A stretch of DNA of 64,000 nucleotides from Neoscytalidium dimidiatum (GCA_037367355.1 CM074697.1:3286001-3350000); one strand, 5' to 3'; counted from the first letter of the stretch, positions 32,961-44,532 are shown. Translations and numbers: made by a program. The notes: generated by a model from the sequence alone, not told the origin.

Positions 32961-34120
32961 ACCGAGCTGCCGGATGTGAAGTTTCTGCGGCCTTTTGAGT
33001 CGGCAGCATTCTAGTCATGCAGTTCTGGGCGGCGGCCGAGATGGACCCCGAGATCGATGGGCGGAGACGATTGCGGGGATGAGGTCAACCGTGAATACGG
33101 ACTTTTCCTGGAGTCATCGATGGAAGTGTGGGGCGGGAGGCCGTGATACGCCACGTTCGCTGCCTCAACGGTTGCCGTTTGTGATCACGAGCACATATTT
33201 CGAAGTCATGAGGAGCGGAGACCATTCTACGTGGTTCGGCTCCTTGTTACTGATCAGCTGTACACGCTCAGGCCTAAGGCCATTTCCATTACTTGCCGAG
33301 AACGAGGGCGAAGTACTTGGCGGGCCGCCTTTTCGGAATTGACGTAGGTTCCGGGGCTCCGGTTGGCAACGGGCCGGTGGGGGAGCTTGGCCTGTGTCTG
33401 TGCGCGGCACCTAAGGTTGGGAGTCTCTCCGTGAACACTTGAAAGTTTCAACGGCAGACCGTGATCTTGTAGATTCAGAAACTATCGGAAGCGGTCGTAG
33501 GCAAGCTTATCTCGCGTGATCATGTCTGTTTCAGACCCTGCGTTTCAAATCACGGTGGTGATTGTGTGCTTGCCAAATACAAGCTCCCCGAGCCTGCATG
33601 TCCAAGCCTCACATTGTTTCTCCGTCGGCCGTTAGCAGTCGCTACACTTAACATTCGATATCTTGGCTGTTTCCACACAAAGCAACGAACAGCGGTCCAT
33701 CGGAGAAATAGATGCGCAGCCCAGTAGCGAACCGGCGAACCCTTCCGATCGGCCAAGAGTCCCCAACAGCCCTACCGTCTTTTATCCGGGCTATGTCGGA
33801 TAAGCCGCCAGTCCCAGTCAACGGTTTCAAAAGCCGAGACGTTCACCAAGCTCAAGATGCGACAAACGTTTCAAACTCGCTGCTTCATTGCTTTGATGTG
33901 TACATCGAATTGCATGCCAATCTCATATATACATGTGAAGAGAAAGAAAGAACAGAGAAAATCCGAAAAGTGGGTAACAAAGCATCTATGACATGCAACG
34001 CTGCGTCTTCCCATCCGCCCATCGGGCTATCTGTGAATTCCCCCTGTCATCCCGCCATAGCCCACCAGATCCAACAATCCTCATAGATCCAGGGGTAAAT
34101 CATATTCCAAGACGGGCCGT
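32961..34120. other. Intergenic region between the P450 relic and the effector-like gene
   Basis: Nothing supported. The right end is the 3' flank of the minus-strand secreted-protein gene. Confidence 0.45.
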
Positions 34121-34897
34121 TTACTTGTGCTCGCACTCGCCGATCAAGCAAGGAACGGGGTACTTGGTCGAAGCAGCCAGACCGATGGTGCCCTCGACCC
34201 AAGTGAGGCCGCCGCTCTTCTTCTCCTCGGCGTACACGTCCGCCGAGAAAGCCTCCTTGGTCGGGTTGTCGGAGCAGCCGGTGATGTAGTTGCCGGTGTA
34301 GCGGGTGGTGGCCGGGTTGGACACGATCAGGCCGTGCATGGCCTCGCCGGCGTCGGTGGGGTTGAGGAAGTAGGTGTACGCCTGGGACTCGATGGTGGTC
34401 CACGACGTCTCGAACGAGACCTGCAGCGTCGTCTTGAACCACTCCTTGAGGCCGATCTCGGCGCTCTGCGAGACGGAGACGGAGTTGGACAGCTGGTAGC
34501 CCTGCGTCATGGAGACGGTGGCCTGGTCGTAGCGCGCGGTGATGACGGGCGACATGACGATGTCCCACTGCAGGAACGTCTCGGTGTTGGTGATCTGCAC
34601 CTCGTCGACCTCGCCGCCTGCGCACTGGCGCTTGCTGAGGGGAGCCGGGCCCTGGTAGTTGGTGGGCGGCTCCGGCGCGCTCAGGTTGGCGAACCGCCTG
34701 CGCACCTGCGACTCCACCTCGGCGAGGCGCTCGGCCTGGTGCGCGTCCCACTCGTGGCGCTTCATGATCTGGTGTTTGCCCTGCCCGTAGACGATGATGT
34801 CGTCCTGCTCGAGGACGATGGGCGCAGGCTTGGGGAGGGCGGCGGCAGTGGCGGCGCTGATGCCGGCCAGACCAACGATGAGGGAGCTCAAGTGCAT
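34121..34897 (-). CDS. Secreted protein, candidate effector (Kex2-processed, 258 aa)
   Basis: Single exon, 258 residues. A signal peptide (MHLSSLIVGLAGISAATAAA) is followed by a charged pro-region (IVYGQGKHQIMKRHEWDAHQ) that ends in a Kex2-type Lys-Arg site, LSKR, just before QCAGGEVDEVQ. The mature part of about 165 residues has alternating polar/hydrophobic strands (SVSVSQSAEIGLKEWF, TLQVSFETSWTTIES) and four cysteines (QCAGG, TGCSD, and two in PCLIGEC), allowing two disulfides. Its style (FLQWDIVMSP, LTWVEGTIGL, KYPVPCLIGEC) resembles proteins annotated in plant-pathogenic ascomycetes as 'celp0028 effector-like'. That match is from memory of the family and not proven. No enzymatic motif. 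A TATAAG box lies 118 bases upstream. Confidence 0.8.
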   Translation of the reverse strand: MHLSSLIVGLAGISAATAAALPKPAPIVLEQDDIIVYGQGKHQIMKRHEWDAHQAERLAEVESQVRRRFANLSAPEPPTNYQGPAPLSKRQCAGGEVDEVQITNTETFLQWDIVMSPVITARYDQATVSMTQGYQLSNSVSVSQSAEIGLKEWFKTTLQVSFETSWTTIESQAYTYFLNPTDAGEAMHGLIVSNPATTRYTGNYITGCSDNPTKEAFSADVYAEEKKSGGLTWVEGTIGLAASTKYPVPCLIGECEHK

Positions 34898-35014
34898 TTT
34901 GGAGGGTTGGAAAAAGAATGAAGGTAAGACGCGGTGGTCAAGAGAAAAAGATTGACTGTTGTCTCGGCTGGAAGGCTGGTGATGGAAGCTTGGTGGTGGT
35001 GAAGGCAGAGCATT

Positions 35015-35020
35015 CTTATA
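35015..35020 (-). promoter_or_regulatory. TATA box of the effector-like gene
   Basis: TATAAG on the minus strand, 118 bases before the ATG at 34897; the leader between them is rich in CAACCACCA-type sequence. Confidence 0.5.
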
Positions 35021-36195
35021 TGCCGTTATTTTAGACTGTGAGCGCCTGGCCCGCCTCCGCCTTACGTGAAGACCATGGTGTAAGGCGGCGAAATTACGGC
35101 CACGGAGTATTCAGAGTCAGGATAGAACGACTTCGTTCGGCGGTGTTGAAAGGTCGCTCGACACCACGTAGATGCGAGTGGAAGGGCTGAACCATGAGTC
35201 GCGATCTGAAGAAGCGACTTGGCAGCCGCCATCGCGCTAAGGCCTGATTGCCAGGCCACAGAGTGGGGAGCGGTAAGAATGGGTCCGGTGGGAGCCACGC
35301 CGGCAGAAACACCAGTCAGGCGTGCTGTCGTTCATCCCGAGCACCCGTAAGCGGTAAAGGGAAAGGCTGTGCCGTTATCTACAGCCCTGTCAGACGCGTA
35401 GCACGCATAAACATCAGCCCTAGCAGGGCTAAGATGCTGCTAAGAAAAGCATAAAGTTCTTCTAGAAAAGCGGGTGCTTGCAGATGCGGCTCGTAGGGCT
35501 CCGAGTCAGACCTTACAGGCCGTCCTTATTGCAGGGGCACACCACCGCTGTGGGGGGCTTGGAGGCTTGGAAAACCAAGCACTGTGACGTTGCAGGACCT
35601 TCCCTGAAGGGAAGCAAATTGACGTTGGTCTAAGGCCTCCCGCAACGCGGAGTCCGCAGCTCCGCCGGGGCCACTCTCGTATCTTGTCGCAGCATAGAAC
35701 CGCCAAGCATTGTAGATGATTATCTACCCGCTTCAGGCAACTGTCAGGCACACCAACACCATTGAACATCCCCCACAGCGTGAGGCATCCTCCGTGCCCG
35801 GGCAGCAACGTTTTCTCTCCACCAGTTACTGCTGCTCGTGTGTTCCGGGCCCAGCCGCAGCCAGGCCATCCCCAAAAGTCCTGTCGGCAAAGGCTGTCAT
35901 GCCACAGTCGTGCGCCAAGCAAACAATATCCGCCCTGTGAGGCAGGCGCGGCTTCGACGCTTTGTCGTTCGCCTTTCGAGACCTCGAATTTCGCCGAAGG
36001 AGCATTCACCGAGATGTGACTCTATCGTGGAGGGCTGCTGAAGGCTGGATGTCGTTGAATATAAAGAGTAGGAGATCTTCCGTCCTCTGGCCAGAGCAAC
36101 CAACTTCGCAAGTCGCCTTGAGAAACCCATCCTACAAAAAACCCACATTCTTTTTCACTTTGAGCATTTCGTTCCTTCTGCCCTGAGTATCCAAA
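35021..36195. other. Intergenic region between two secreted-protein genes
   Basis: No gene supported. The right end carries the promoter of the small cysteine-rich protein, with TATAAAG at 36060-36066. Confidence 0.5.
36060..36066 (+). promoter_or_regulatory. TATA box of the small cysteine-rich protein gene
   Basis: TATAAAG, 130 bases before the ATG at 36196. Confidence 0.55.
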
Positions 36196-36669
36196 ATGCT
36201 CTTCTCCAAGCTTTTTTCCGTTTCAGCTGCCGTCGCTGCCACTCTCGTCGGCGGGTACGCATCCTCAATTCGCTCATACTGAGAACTGATCGCTGACCAA
36301 GACAAAGTATTCTTGCCGACAAGCACAACGAGTGTGCCTGCAATATCATCGACAACTATAACTGGAGGATGTCCTCCAAGGCTTGCGAGCGTTACAACGA
36401 GAAGGGCTATGCAGTGAGTATCTCTAAAGTGATCGGCCAAAGTGCCATTGTGCTGACTGCATCTGTAGGGTGGTGTTGTCAAATACGACAGCCCCTCTGG
36501 CCACTGCTTCGGTGACGGTACTGGAAACTATATCATGGGCAACGAGTGGGAGGCTGCCTGCCGCGAGGTCGGCACCACTGGTTTCCCGTGCGCAGACGGT
36601 GTTGGCACCTGCTACCAGTCCGACAGCGGCAAGGTCCGTGGTGCTTGCTTCGGCGATTCTTGGGACTAA
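36196..36669 (+). CDS. Small secreted cysteine-rich protein (121 aa, 8 Cys)
   Basis: Three exons too short to show as one open frame: 36196-36254, 36308-36413 and 36469-36669, together 122 codons including stop. Both introns are clean (GTACGC..AAAG and GTGAGT..GTAG). The signal peptide is MLFSKLFSVSAAVAATLVGG. The mature part of about 100 residues has eight cysteines: ECACN, KACER, GHCFGD, AACRE, FPCADG, GTCYQ, GACFG, consistent with four disulfides, and many Gly/Asp/Asn. It ends RGACFGDSWD. No known domain is recognised. Size, Cys content and a strong TATA box suggest an apoplastic effector, antimicrobial protein or surface protein. It is the best supported gene in an otherwise gene-poor stretch. 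Confidence 0.85.
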
Positions 36670-38651
36670 ATGGTTCATCGCTGGACCCTTTGTTTTTGAT
36701 GCCCTTTTCTTGTACAAATTTTGTCTTCCTGTGGATATTATACCAATATGAGAAAGGATTGATGGGATCTTCGAGAAAGCTCAGTCTTTTCGAACATGCA
36801 TGTAGATACTGGGGGGATTATAGGCCTATTGGTTTTTGAGATGATAAATTACTGAGGACTATTTTGAAGCCCGATATCGCATGCAATCAATTTTGATCAT
36901 GATCTGAATGGATGCCTCATTGTCGGACTCTGTAGGTGAACTGGACAATATTTTGAGCTTGAGCCAAACTTCGAGTAAAATGGCAGCACATGCAAGGCTG
37001 ATTGAAAATTAACCGTAGAGTAGACAGTAAGCTTGCGACTGCATCGGTTCCTTCATGGCTTACTGGTGGGACTTCAAAGGGCAATCTTGAATTCACATCA
37101 CCACTCTGCCACAACAGTTATCCTCGAGCTAGAAAGCCCTGCACAGAAACTAGGGCTGCGCCCCTGAGGCTTGGGTGCCGCTGATATTGCTAGAATGCTC
37201 GAAGGTCGTGAGCTTGAATATTTGTATCTTAGTTATCAGGGTCTGCACAGGATGAGTGCCGAGTAGTGGACTCAGTCCTCCTTCAAACGTTCGTCGACTG
37301 CGTGCACCTTACAAGGAAGAGCTCTTAGGTTTTGGATGCGCTTGGTACGTTGAGATGCGTCAAATCCAGTCTTTGCGGCAGACAGTAGCTGAAATTAACC
37401 AATAAATTGTTTTGGAGTGGTGACTTGGCCCTGTGGACGAATCTCAGAACCTTGCCTATAACTGGAAGATAGTGATGGCAGCCCAAGGTATCGAGGTAAC
37501 CCTATCTGCTAACCAGTGTGCAGCTGTAATCCTAGTGTAGATGATCCACTCATCGCGTCCATTTGCATTGGAAAAGACGGCCTTCGAATTTTCTTATCGC
37601 GATCACTGGCTGAGTCTTTGAAGGAAGCGGGCGCAGCATTTTTCGGTTTGCTGATCCAAAACCCGAGCAATCCGAAGGCCATAGCGGGTCCAGCAATTTC
37701 GACGTAGTCTCAGGAGTCTCTCGTATCGAAGCAGTCCGCAAGCCGAGAAATCCATCAGCGCGTGTCGCACCTCTCATTCCATCTCTTCATCGTGATATCC
37801 ATGTCTTTGGACACAAAAGAAAAAAGGACAAAGCGTCGATGTGCTTGTCGGCGGTAAGCGTTCCCATATTCCCGGTTCAGCTCAGGGGCATGTGCGCAAC
37901 ATTCAGGCATACCACGGCGCGCCTGACGCCTCGCGTGCCGTACCCCGTGGCGCACTCCGAACGTATCCGAGCAAAGCCCACTGTTCTTTTGCCTGCCTCG
38001 CACACATCTTTCATGCGCGCTAAAACATCGGAAAAGCCGACCTACAGAAAGCTTGAGGTCGCTTCTTAATAGGCTATAGGACCGACAGTCGCAAATGAGT
38101 TCAAGCTGTAGGGCGACAGATAGAGTTGTGAGATAAGCTACAGCCCGTGTAGCCGCGATAACGATGGAAAGACGTCCAGAAAAGGTCGACGGCAAGATGA
38201 CGGTGCTCGCCTGGCGATCAGCCGCATCGTGGAGGAGCGAAGGACGAGTCTGTTAATCCTCGCGGTAGTATCCGTTGTGTGGAGGCAAATCAGGCTGGCA
38301 AGGCACGCTGTTGTACATGTTAGGAGAAGATGATCGGGTTCGTAATTATTGTGCGCCTGGTGTTGGCCTGAGGAACGCACAGGGCGTGTTCTACACCTGG
38401 ACGACGATCGCTCGTCAGATATCGTGCACAGGCCGCCAACCCCTTCAGCCTCAGCAGAGGAATCTCATGAGAGGAACCCATACCGTGCATCAGGCCTGAT
38501 CTCGAATTAATCCGGGGGATCACTCTGAGAACTTCAACAAAGCCATACGCGATGGTAGACATAGTGGGAAGATTTGAATGAGGATGCCGACGGAAGAAGA
38601 TAGAAAAGCGAACAGGCCTTGGTACCTTATATCTGGCGGAGAGACCCATCG
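36670..38651. other. Gene-poor stretch, 2 kb
   Basis: No supported gene, repeat array or transposon ends. Short frames on both strands have no splice or domain support. The left 500 bases are AT-rich 3' flank of the cysteine-rich protein gene. Confidence 0.5.
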
Positions 38652-39901
38652 TCATATGGTCCAATTAATTTGTTCTGCAGGCCATCGTATCCAGTGTTTG
38701 TAATCTTCAGGGAGAAGATGGACAATTCCTGTCATGATGTGCTCCGCCCATCCATCCATGAACCAGTAACTTCGGGAGCAGTGCACCATTACGGCGAAGT
38801 AAGCCAGGATGACGAGTGCGAGCGGCTGGTGTTGCTGGAGACATAAAATGAAATTCTCATCCAGGCAGTAGAGCCAGGAGAATAAGAAGGTGGGTAAGTT
38901 GGTTTGGTCGCCAGCACGAACTGCTTCTATTGTCGGATGCAGCGTACGTATCAGGCGATCGTATGCATGCAGGTAAGTGCTGGTGTTGGGTTCGGTGACG
39001 GTCATGCTGACTAGGAAACTGCGAAAGGCTCGTGCATCTTCGCTGATATCGGGAATGGGACCTTCGATAAAAGCGTTTCGAAGCCTTCGTCCTGCAGTGC
39101 TAAACATGGCTCCGAGGCGACCGGAAAAAAGGACATCTCGTTGAAGTTCGAGGATGGCGCGCGTCCCTCGATTCAAGACGAGCCAATCAGACGCGCCCTT
39201 GTCGCTAATGATGAGGTAATCTCCAGGAGTATGACCCCTTGCAAAACCTAGAGTGCAGATGAACACAGAGGCGATGTACAATGCGTCACAATTGTCGCTG
39301 CTCAGCTGAGGTAGGAGTGCTGTGACGGCATGAATTGCGGAATCGTGGTACTGTTCAGCCACGCTCCGGAGGAAGAGTGCGCGATCCGGCTGTCTCCGAG
39401 AAAGCTGGAACGCAGACATTGCAAGAATGAGTTCCAGGATGTAGTGATGCGTGAAACCTATTTGAGGAATGGTCGTCCTCCACACCGTATGCATTACAGG
39501 GCCGCCGACGATAGTCTCGGCTGTGTGATTGAGATAATTCAGGAAAAGCTCCAGCTCCAACATGTTCAGGCCGGAAACGGTCGCTGCCGGATCAATCCGG
39601 GAAGATGGAGAGCCGACAGGCAACGGAGAATGGCTGAGGGCATAGCCAGGACTGGCGGCACTGGGTGGGTTGGATGGAGAGACCGAGGTAAAATCACAGC
39701 GTATAGCGTGCCTGACGCAGTTGGTACAGGAAGGCTTTTTTTCATCACACTGTACACAATGGTCAGACTCTGGAGGCACGTGAGATGGGCAACAAACCAT
39801 ACCTTGATCCGACGCCTCTTGCAGTTTGCGCAGCCCAGCCGCGATTTGCGGTGAGTCCTTCTGGATGCGACAAGGCGCCCGTTCTTTCGTGCCTGGCTCA
39901 T
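38652..39901 (-). CDS. Zn2Cys6 transcription factor, Upc2/sterol-uptake-regulator-like (copy 1)
   Basis: Two exons (39901-39803 and 39749-38652) give 399 codons including stop. The N-terminus has a basic lead (RTHRKSRLG) and the full binuclear cluster C-ANC-KRRRIK-C-DEKKPS-C-TNC-VRHAIR-C, spacing CX2CX6CX6CX2CX6C; the 53-base intron splits it right after KRRRIK. The C-terminal region (LELELFLNYLNHT, FTHHYILELILAMSAFQLSR, CLQQHQPLALVILAYFAVM) is the ligand-binding-like regulatory domain found in Upc2/Ecm22-type proteins and related fungal factors. It presumably acts in the nucleus and may sense a lipid or metabolite. It is divergent from the RTA1 gene and paralogous to the factor at 42959. Confidence 0.9.
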
Positions 39902-41105
39902 GGCTGCCGTCCTCTGATCCTGGCTGGGTCAATCGAGCGACCGAGTTTGTCCATCAGCCGGAGGATGAGCGGAGAACGGAGGAGGATGGGAGACGGAAGG
40001 AGGCGGCGCTGGGAGGCGGAGTTTCTCGCTTGCGCTAGTCCCGATCAGGCTCATCCCGAGACCTTGGTCTTGCTTCAGAGCTGAGCGTTACTACCAAGGT
40101 AATAGATGGGATACGCGACGTAGATATCTGTTCTGAAAGCATAAGCTTACTGGCCGCTGCGCTTGGCTCTTCCTCTGATAAGATCGGCTGAGTGCCGGCG
40201 TCTCGCGAATACGAAGCGTGTGCAAATCTGTTGCACTTGTGGCTGGGTAAATGTGCCACTACCCCAGATACAACTGCATCTAAGGCTTCGAATTCCAGTG
40301 GGCTGTTGCAAAATGTGGCTGGGCTTGCAGAAAGCTTACGACGTCTTCGAGTTTTGCGGCGCCCTGTAAAATAGAGGAGGCGAAGCAGCCGCCACAAACG
40401 ATGGACACGAACACGAATTCGAATAGGGTCCGTGCGCAGGAAAAGCGGCCCACACTTGTGCGAAGCCGCGCATTACAGGAGATGCAGAAGGAGCGCCAAA
40501 CCCAGAGAGGGCGAGAGTTCTGCATCATGATGAATTTGCTGCGACTCTGGCGTACTGTATCATGGCAAGACAAATTGGCGCGCACCTTTACTTCAAGATT
40601 CTCGATCAAGCGAAGCAATATTCCAGATCAATGTAGCTTCAATTTCTCGACATCTGGGAAGTGCTACGGAAATCAGATGGAGATACGCTCGTTTTTGTCA
40701 ACTCATCTCTTTATCTATATTTCACAGTCAAGATACAGATTCCAAGGTCCTGCAGCAGCAGGGGTATAATGCATTCAATTCAACGTCCAGTCGAAGCAGT
40801 CGTAGCTTATCTGGAACTAGCCTCAAAGGGCCGATGCATGCGCCCGACCGCTATTAATCTAGCGGCTGGAAAGCGGAGGATCCACACACGTGACACGTAT
40901 TCGTGTGCTCGTGTGCTGAGTCGTACTCGTAGCTCGTGGTATGGGTTGAAATCGTACACAGTCAATCCTATAAACAAAGATGAAGTGCCTACGATCTCTT
41001 CCAATCCGCATCAACAATTTCCTTCCCTCGACGACTTGCAAAGACAGCGGAGTTTCCGAAGACTGGCTTTAATTCCTGAATCGAAACAGCAACCTCACCA
41101 TCGAA
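39902..41105. promoter_or_regulatory. Divergent intergenic region between Upc2-like factor and RTA1 gene
   Basis: 1.2 kb with no supported gene. Upstream of RTA1 it has a CACGTG palindrome (40887-40892) and a cluster of six TCGT cores on the plus strand at 40901, 40909, 40921, 40927, 40934 and 40952. TCGT is the core of the Upc2-type sterol response element TCGTATA; no perfect TCGTATA was seen. Confidence 0.35.
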
Positions 41106-42143
41106 ATGGCAACCGACGATCTCCACGGTTACAAACTGTACGAGTATCGGCCCAATTTGGCTGCTGCTATCATTTTCATCATCGCATTTGCCTTGACGAC
41201 TTCATTCCATACCTTCCAGTTGGTCAAGCACAAGACATGGTACATGCTTGCATTCCTCATTGGAGGTTTCTGTGAGTTGGCTCCTTGACGGATCGTTGAC
41301 TGGTGCTGACAGGCCTGTCCACACAGTTGAAGTTATTGGCTACATCGGTCGAGCTGCCTCTGCAAAGCAAGACTATGGAGAGTGGACGGTCGGACCGTAC
41401 GTCATACAGAGCGTCTTCTTACTGGTCGCGCCAGCCCTTTTTGCCGCCTCGATTTACATGATTCTTGGACGCGTTATCCTTCTCACGGACGGCGAGAGCC
41501 ATTCGATCATAAAGAAGCGCTGGCTCACCAAGTTCTTCGTCTTTGGAGATGTGTTCTCCTTCCTGATGCAGTCGAGTGGTATGCATCCTGTAGTTTCCCC
41601 ATATGGACTAACCTGCGCGGGTTCTTTATTCACAGTTGGCAGACTTGACTGACTTTCTGTTTAGGTGGTGGGCTTATGGCCAAGGGCAGCGATGACCCCG
41701 ATTCCATCAAGACGGCGCAGAACATCATCATCGGTGGACTTATCCTTCAACTCCTCTGGTTTGGCTTCTTCATCGTCGTCGCAGCCATCTTCCACAAGCG
41801 CATGAACGCGGTTCCCACAGTCAAGTCGGAGCAGCCGGAGATCCGCTGGCGGCATTATCTTACCACGCTCTACGTCGTCAGCATACTCATCATGGTCCGG
41901 TGCATCTTCCGTGCCGTCGAATACATCCAGGGACACGATGGATACTTGTTGAAGAACGAGGTGTTCCTTTACATCTTCGACGCGCTTCTCATGTTTCTCG
42001 TCATGGCGTACATGAACTGGCAGCACCCGGCCGAGATTGGTCACCTGCTCCGGGGAGAGAGGCCATCTGCGAGTGGGTTTAGCCTCGAGACTGTCGACCC
42101 CAGTAAGGAAGGCTATTTGCACGGCCCTCGCGAGATGGTTTGA
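41106..42143 (+). CDS. RTA1-like seven-transmembrane protein (lipid-translocating exporter family)
   Basis: Three exons (41106-41271, 41327-41578, 41665-42143) give 299 codons including stop. It has the short outside N-terminus LYEYRPNLAAA followed by seven hydrophobic spans and the RTA1 family marks: FEVIGYIGRA, PYVIQSVFLLVAPALFAASIYMILGR, KRWLTKFFVFGDVFSFLMQSSGGGL, RCIFRAVEYIQG and the terminal LLMFLVMAYMNWQHPAE. The yeast relatives (Rta1, Rsb1, Pug1) are plasma-membrane proteins tied to sphingoid-base release, sterol-biosynthesis-inhibitor and 7-aminocholesterol tolerance. It sits between two Upc2-like regulators, which suggests lipid- or drug-responsive control, an inference only. All spans are intact. 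Confidence 0.93.
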
Positions 42144-42958
42144 TTTGGCGTAGAAATGAGAGGAGTGGATCTTGCATGGAAGGCATGTTTCCCAGCGGTC
42201 ATGATTTCCTGGGCCTTCCGGTATGATATAAAGGTTTTGCTGCATGGAGGGCCCTGCGAGGATGGTTTTCTTTTTATTTTCCACGTCTCAGTTTGCTACT
42301 TTTCCCCTCATCGTGTCTGTTTTCGCGCCAGGCGTTCAGCCCATCGGTAGTATGACGGGCACTGCATGGTGATTTATGATTTTAGTGGCATCTACGGAAG
42401 AGAAGTCCAGGTTTTCGGATGCTTGTGATTTGAGACAGGGTAGACTTAGCGACTACGGTCAGAAAGAGTAATGACTGGACAATGTTCTATGGCCTTAGCA
42501 CCCACAGCCGTGGAGTAGGAAAATTCCACTTGGCCTGATATGGACGATTACTTGGAAGTAGATAAGCCGGCGGGCCTTGGAGATGATCATCGGACGAAGG
42601 TGGCGGTGCATGACGGTGACGCCTTGAAGACGCGACGCAGCTGTGTTTGTTTTCTAGAGGGTGACAGAAATCGTTGCCGGCCGGGTGTGCCGAGGACAGG
42701 CAGGCGCAGGGTGGAGCTGCCGGCGCAGCGGGCGTTTTTCGGTCCAGGCTGCAGTGTTACAAGGAGTGTGCTACTAGCTGAGGCGTCCCTGGCCTGAGCT
42801 GCGCCTCCTCGCCCTCGTCCTACAAGACCCGACAGCCCCTCTGTTTCCACCCTTTCGACAGCCACAGGTCTGCTACACCACTCGCTTGGGCGGCACCAAT
42901 CAGTGCGCGCTGGTTCCGCTCGCTGCGCACTCGTCAACCTCTGTCTGGCCATGTGACT
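42144..42958. other. Intergenic region upstream of the second Upc2-like factor
   Basis: No gene supported; presumably contains the RTA1 3' end and the promoter of the factor at 42959. Confidence 0.45.
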
Positions 42959-44532
42959 ATGTCCGAGCAGCACCTGGCGCAGAGTATCAAAGGGCCCATA
43001 GCGTCACGCCGATCCCACCGAAAATCTCGCCTGGGCTGCCAGAACTGCAAGCGCCGCAGAATCAAGGTGAGTGAGCTCTGTTGTCCCTGCCCCTTATTCG
43101 TGAGTTGGCTACCCGGCCCATTCACCGACGAAATCTGCTCTCATGGCGTTGCAATGGCAAAGCAATATGTAGGTAGTTGAAGCCGTCGTCTGGGTGTATA
43201 TTCGTCCTGGTGTATATCCAGATTGGATCTAATGGCAATTACATCCGGACGAACTGCTTCAACTGCTCACGTTTTGTTGCTCTACCGCCTGGATATTGTG
43301 AAAGCGTCCTCGCATTACCGCTTCACGCATTACACCTTCTACGCGGCTATTCTGACTCTGCGCAGTGTGATGAGAAAAAGCCCGAATGCACGAATTGCAT
43401 CAGGCATGCTATCCACTGTGACTTTACGCCCGCCGCCGCCACCACCGCCTCCTCTCATTCTGCAGCTTCCAGCCCCGTCAGCCATCTAAGCCCTCAGGAT
43501 GGCCTCGTCACAGCCGCGGTGACCCCATCAGGTCCGGGTGGAGTTCCTAGCCCATTCATGAGCGTCGGTGAAAATGGCGCTACCCCAGCCCCTCCCCCTC
43601 GGTCCGCTGCTGTCTCCAACGTATCGGATTTGGAGCTCTTGCACAACTGGTCCACTTCAACTTCCTTCACAATCGCCAGTACATCGGAAATGCACACGTT
43701 CTACCGCGTCAACGTGCCCCAGATAGGCTTTTCTCATCCTTTTGTGCTTCACGCCATCATCGCCCTCTCTGCCCGCCACTTGGCCCACTTCAGGGAGACC
43801 AGTCGCGCCTCCTACATATCTAAGGCCGACAGCCACTGGGAGATCGGTTTACGATCCGCCACATCCCTTTTGCCGACGGTTAACGACAGCAATGCCCATG
43901 CGCTTTACGTTTTTGCCATCATATCCTGCTTTTACACCTTCGCTAAAGGCCCGAAGCCGCGCGACTTCCTCGTGTTCAGCGATCATGGTCCGGCCGAATG
44001 GCTTGCTCTCTTTCGTGGCGTACGCGCCATTATGGAAACCACACGAGACACGATCAGAGATGGGCCACTCTCCCCGCTCTTCAACGCCGCCATCGTCCGC
44101 GTGCAGAAATTTTACAACCACGACATCTCGGACGAGCACCCCCAGGTCGCAGAACTCCGCCAGCTTTGCCACGATATGGCTGCCGACAGCCCGAACCTTC
44201 CTACCTACATCGCTGCAATCGACGATGTCTCGCGCTGCTTCGCATGCACCTTCCTACCGGATGGCTCCACCGTATCTGGCCATTCGCAAACGATCTTCAT
44301 TTGGCTTTACCGTGTCTCCGATGACTTCGTGCTTTGCCTTCAGCAGAAGCAGCCAATGGCTCTCGCCATCTTCGCGTACTTCACGGTCCTCATCAATGAG
44401 TTGGGCAATGTCTGGTGGATAAGAGGCTGGGTATACCATTTACTTTCCGGGATCTACGGTTCAATGGATGACGGAAGTAGACCCTGGATAAGATGGCCGA
44501 TCGAGAAGTTGGGATGGATACCCGACATATGA
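42959..44532 (+). CDS. Zn2Cys6 transcription factor, Upc2/sterol-uptake-regulator-like (copy 2)
   Basis: Two exons (42959-43066 and 43366-44532) give 425 codons including stop. The cluster is C-QNC-KRRRIK-C-DEKKPE-C-TNC-IRHAIH-C, with the intron at exactly the same place as in copy 1 (after KRRRIK) but 299 bases long instead of 53. The basic lead SRRSHRKSRLG matches copy 1. The regulatory domain shows VSDLELLHNWSTST, IGFSHPFVLHAIIALSARHL, FLVFSDHGPAEWLALFRG and CLQQKQPMALAIFAYFTVL. Compared with copy 1, the sequences have diverged well beyond a recent tandem duplication but remain collinear throughout. The long intron might hide a regulatory element; no nested donor/acceptor pair is certain. 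Confidence 0.9.

Noticed and set aside
37516..38195. Short frames in the gene-poor stretch
   Set aside because: No conserved motif, no splice sites that extend them.
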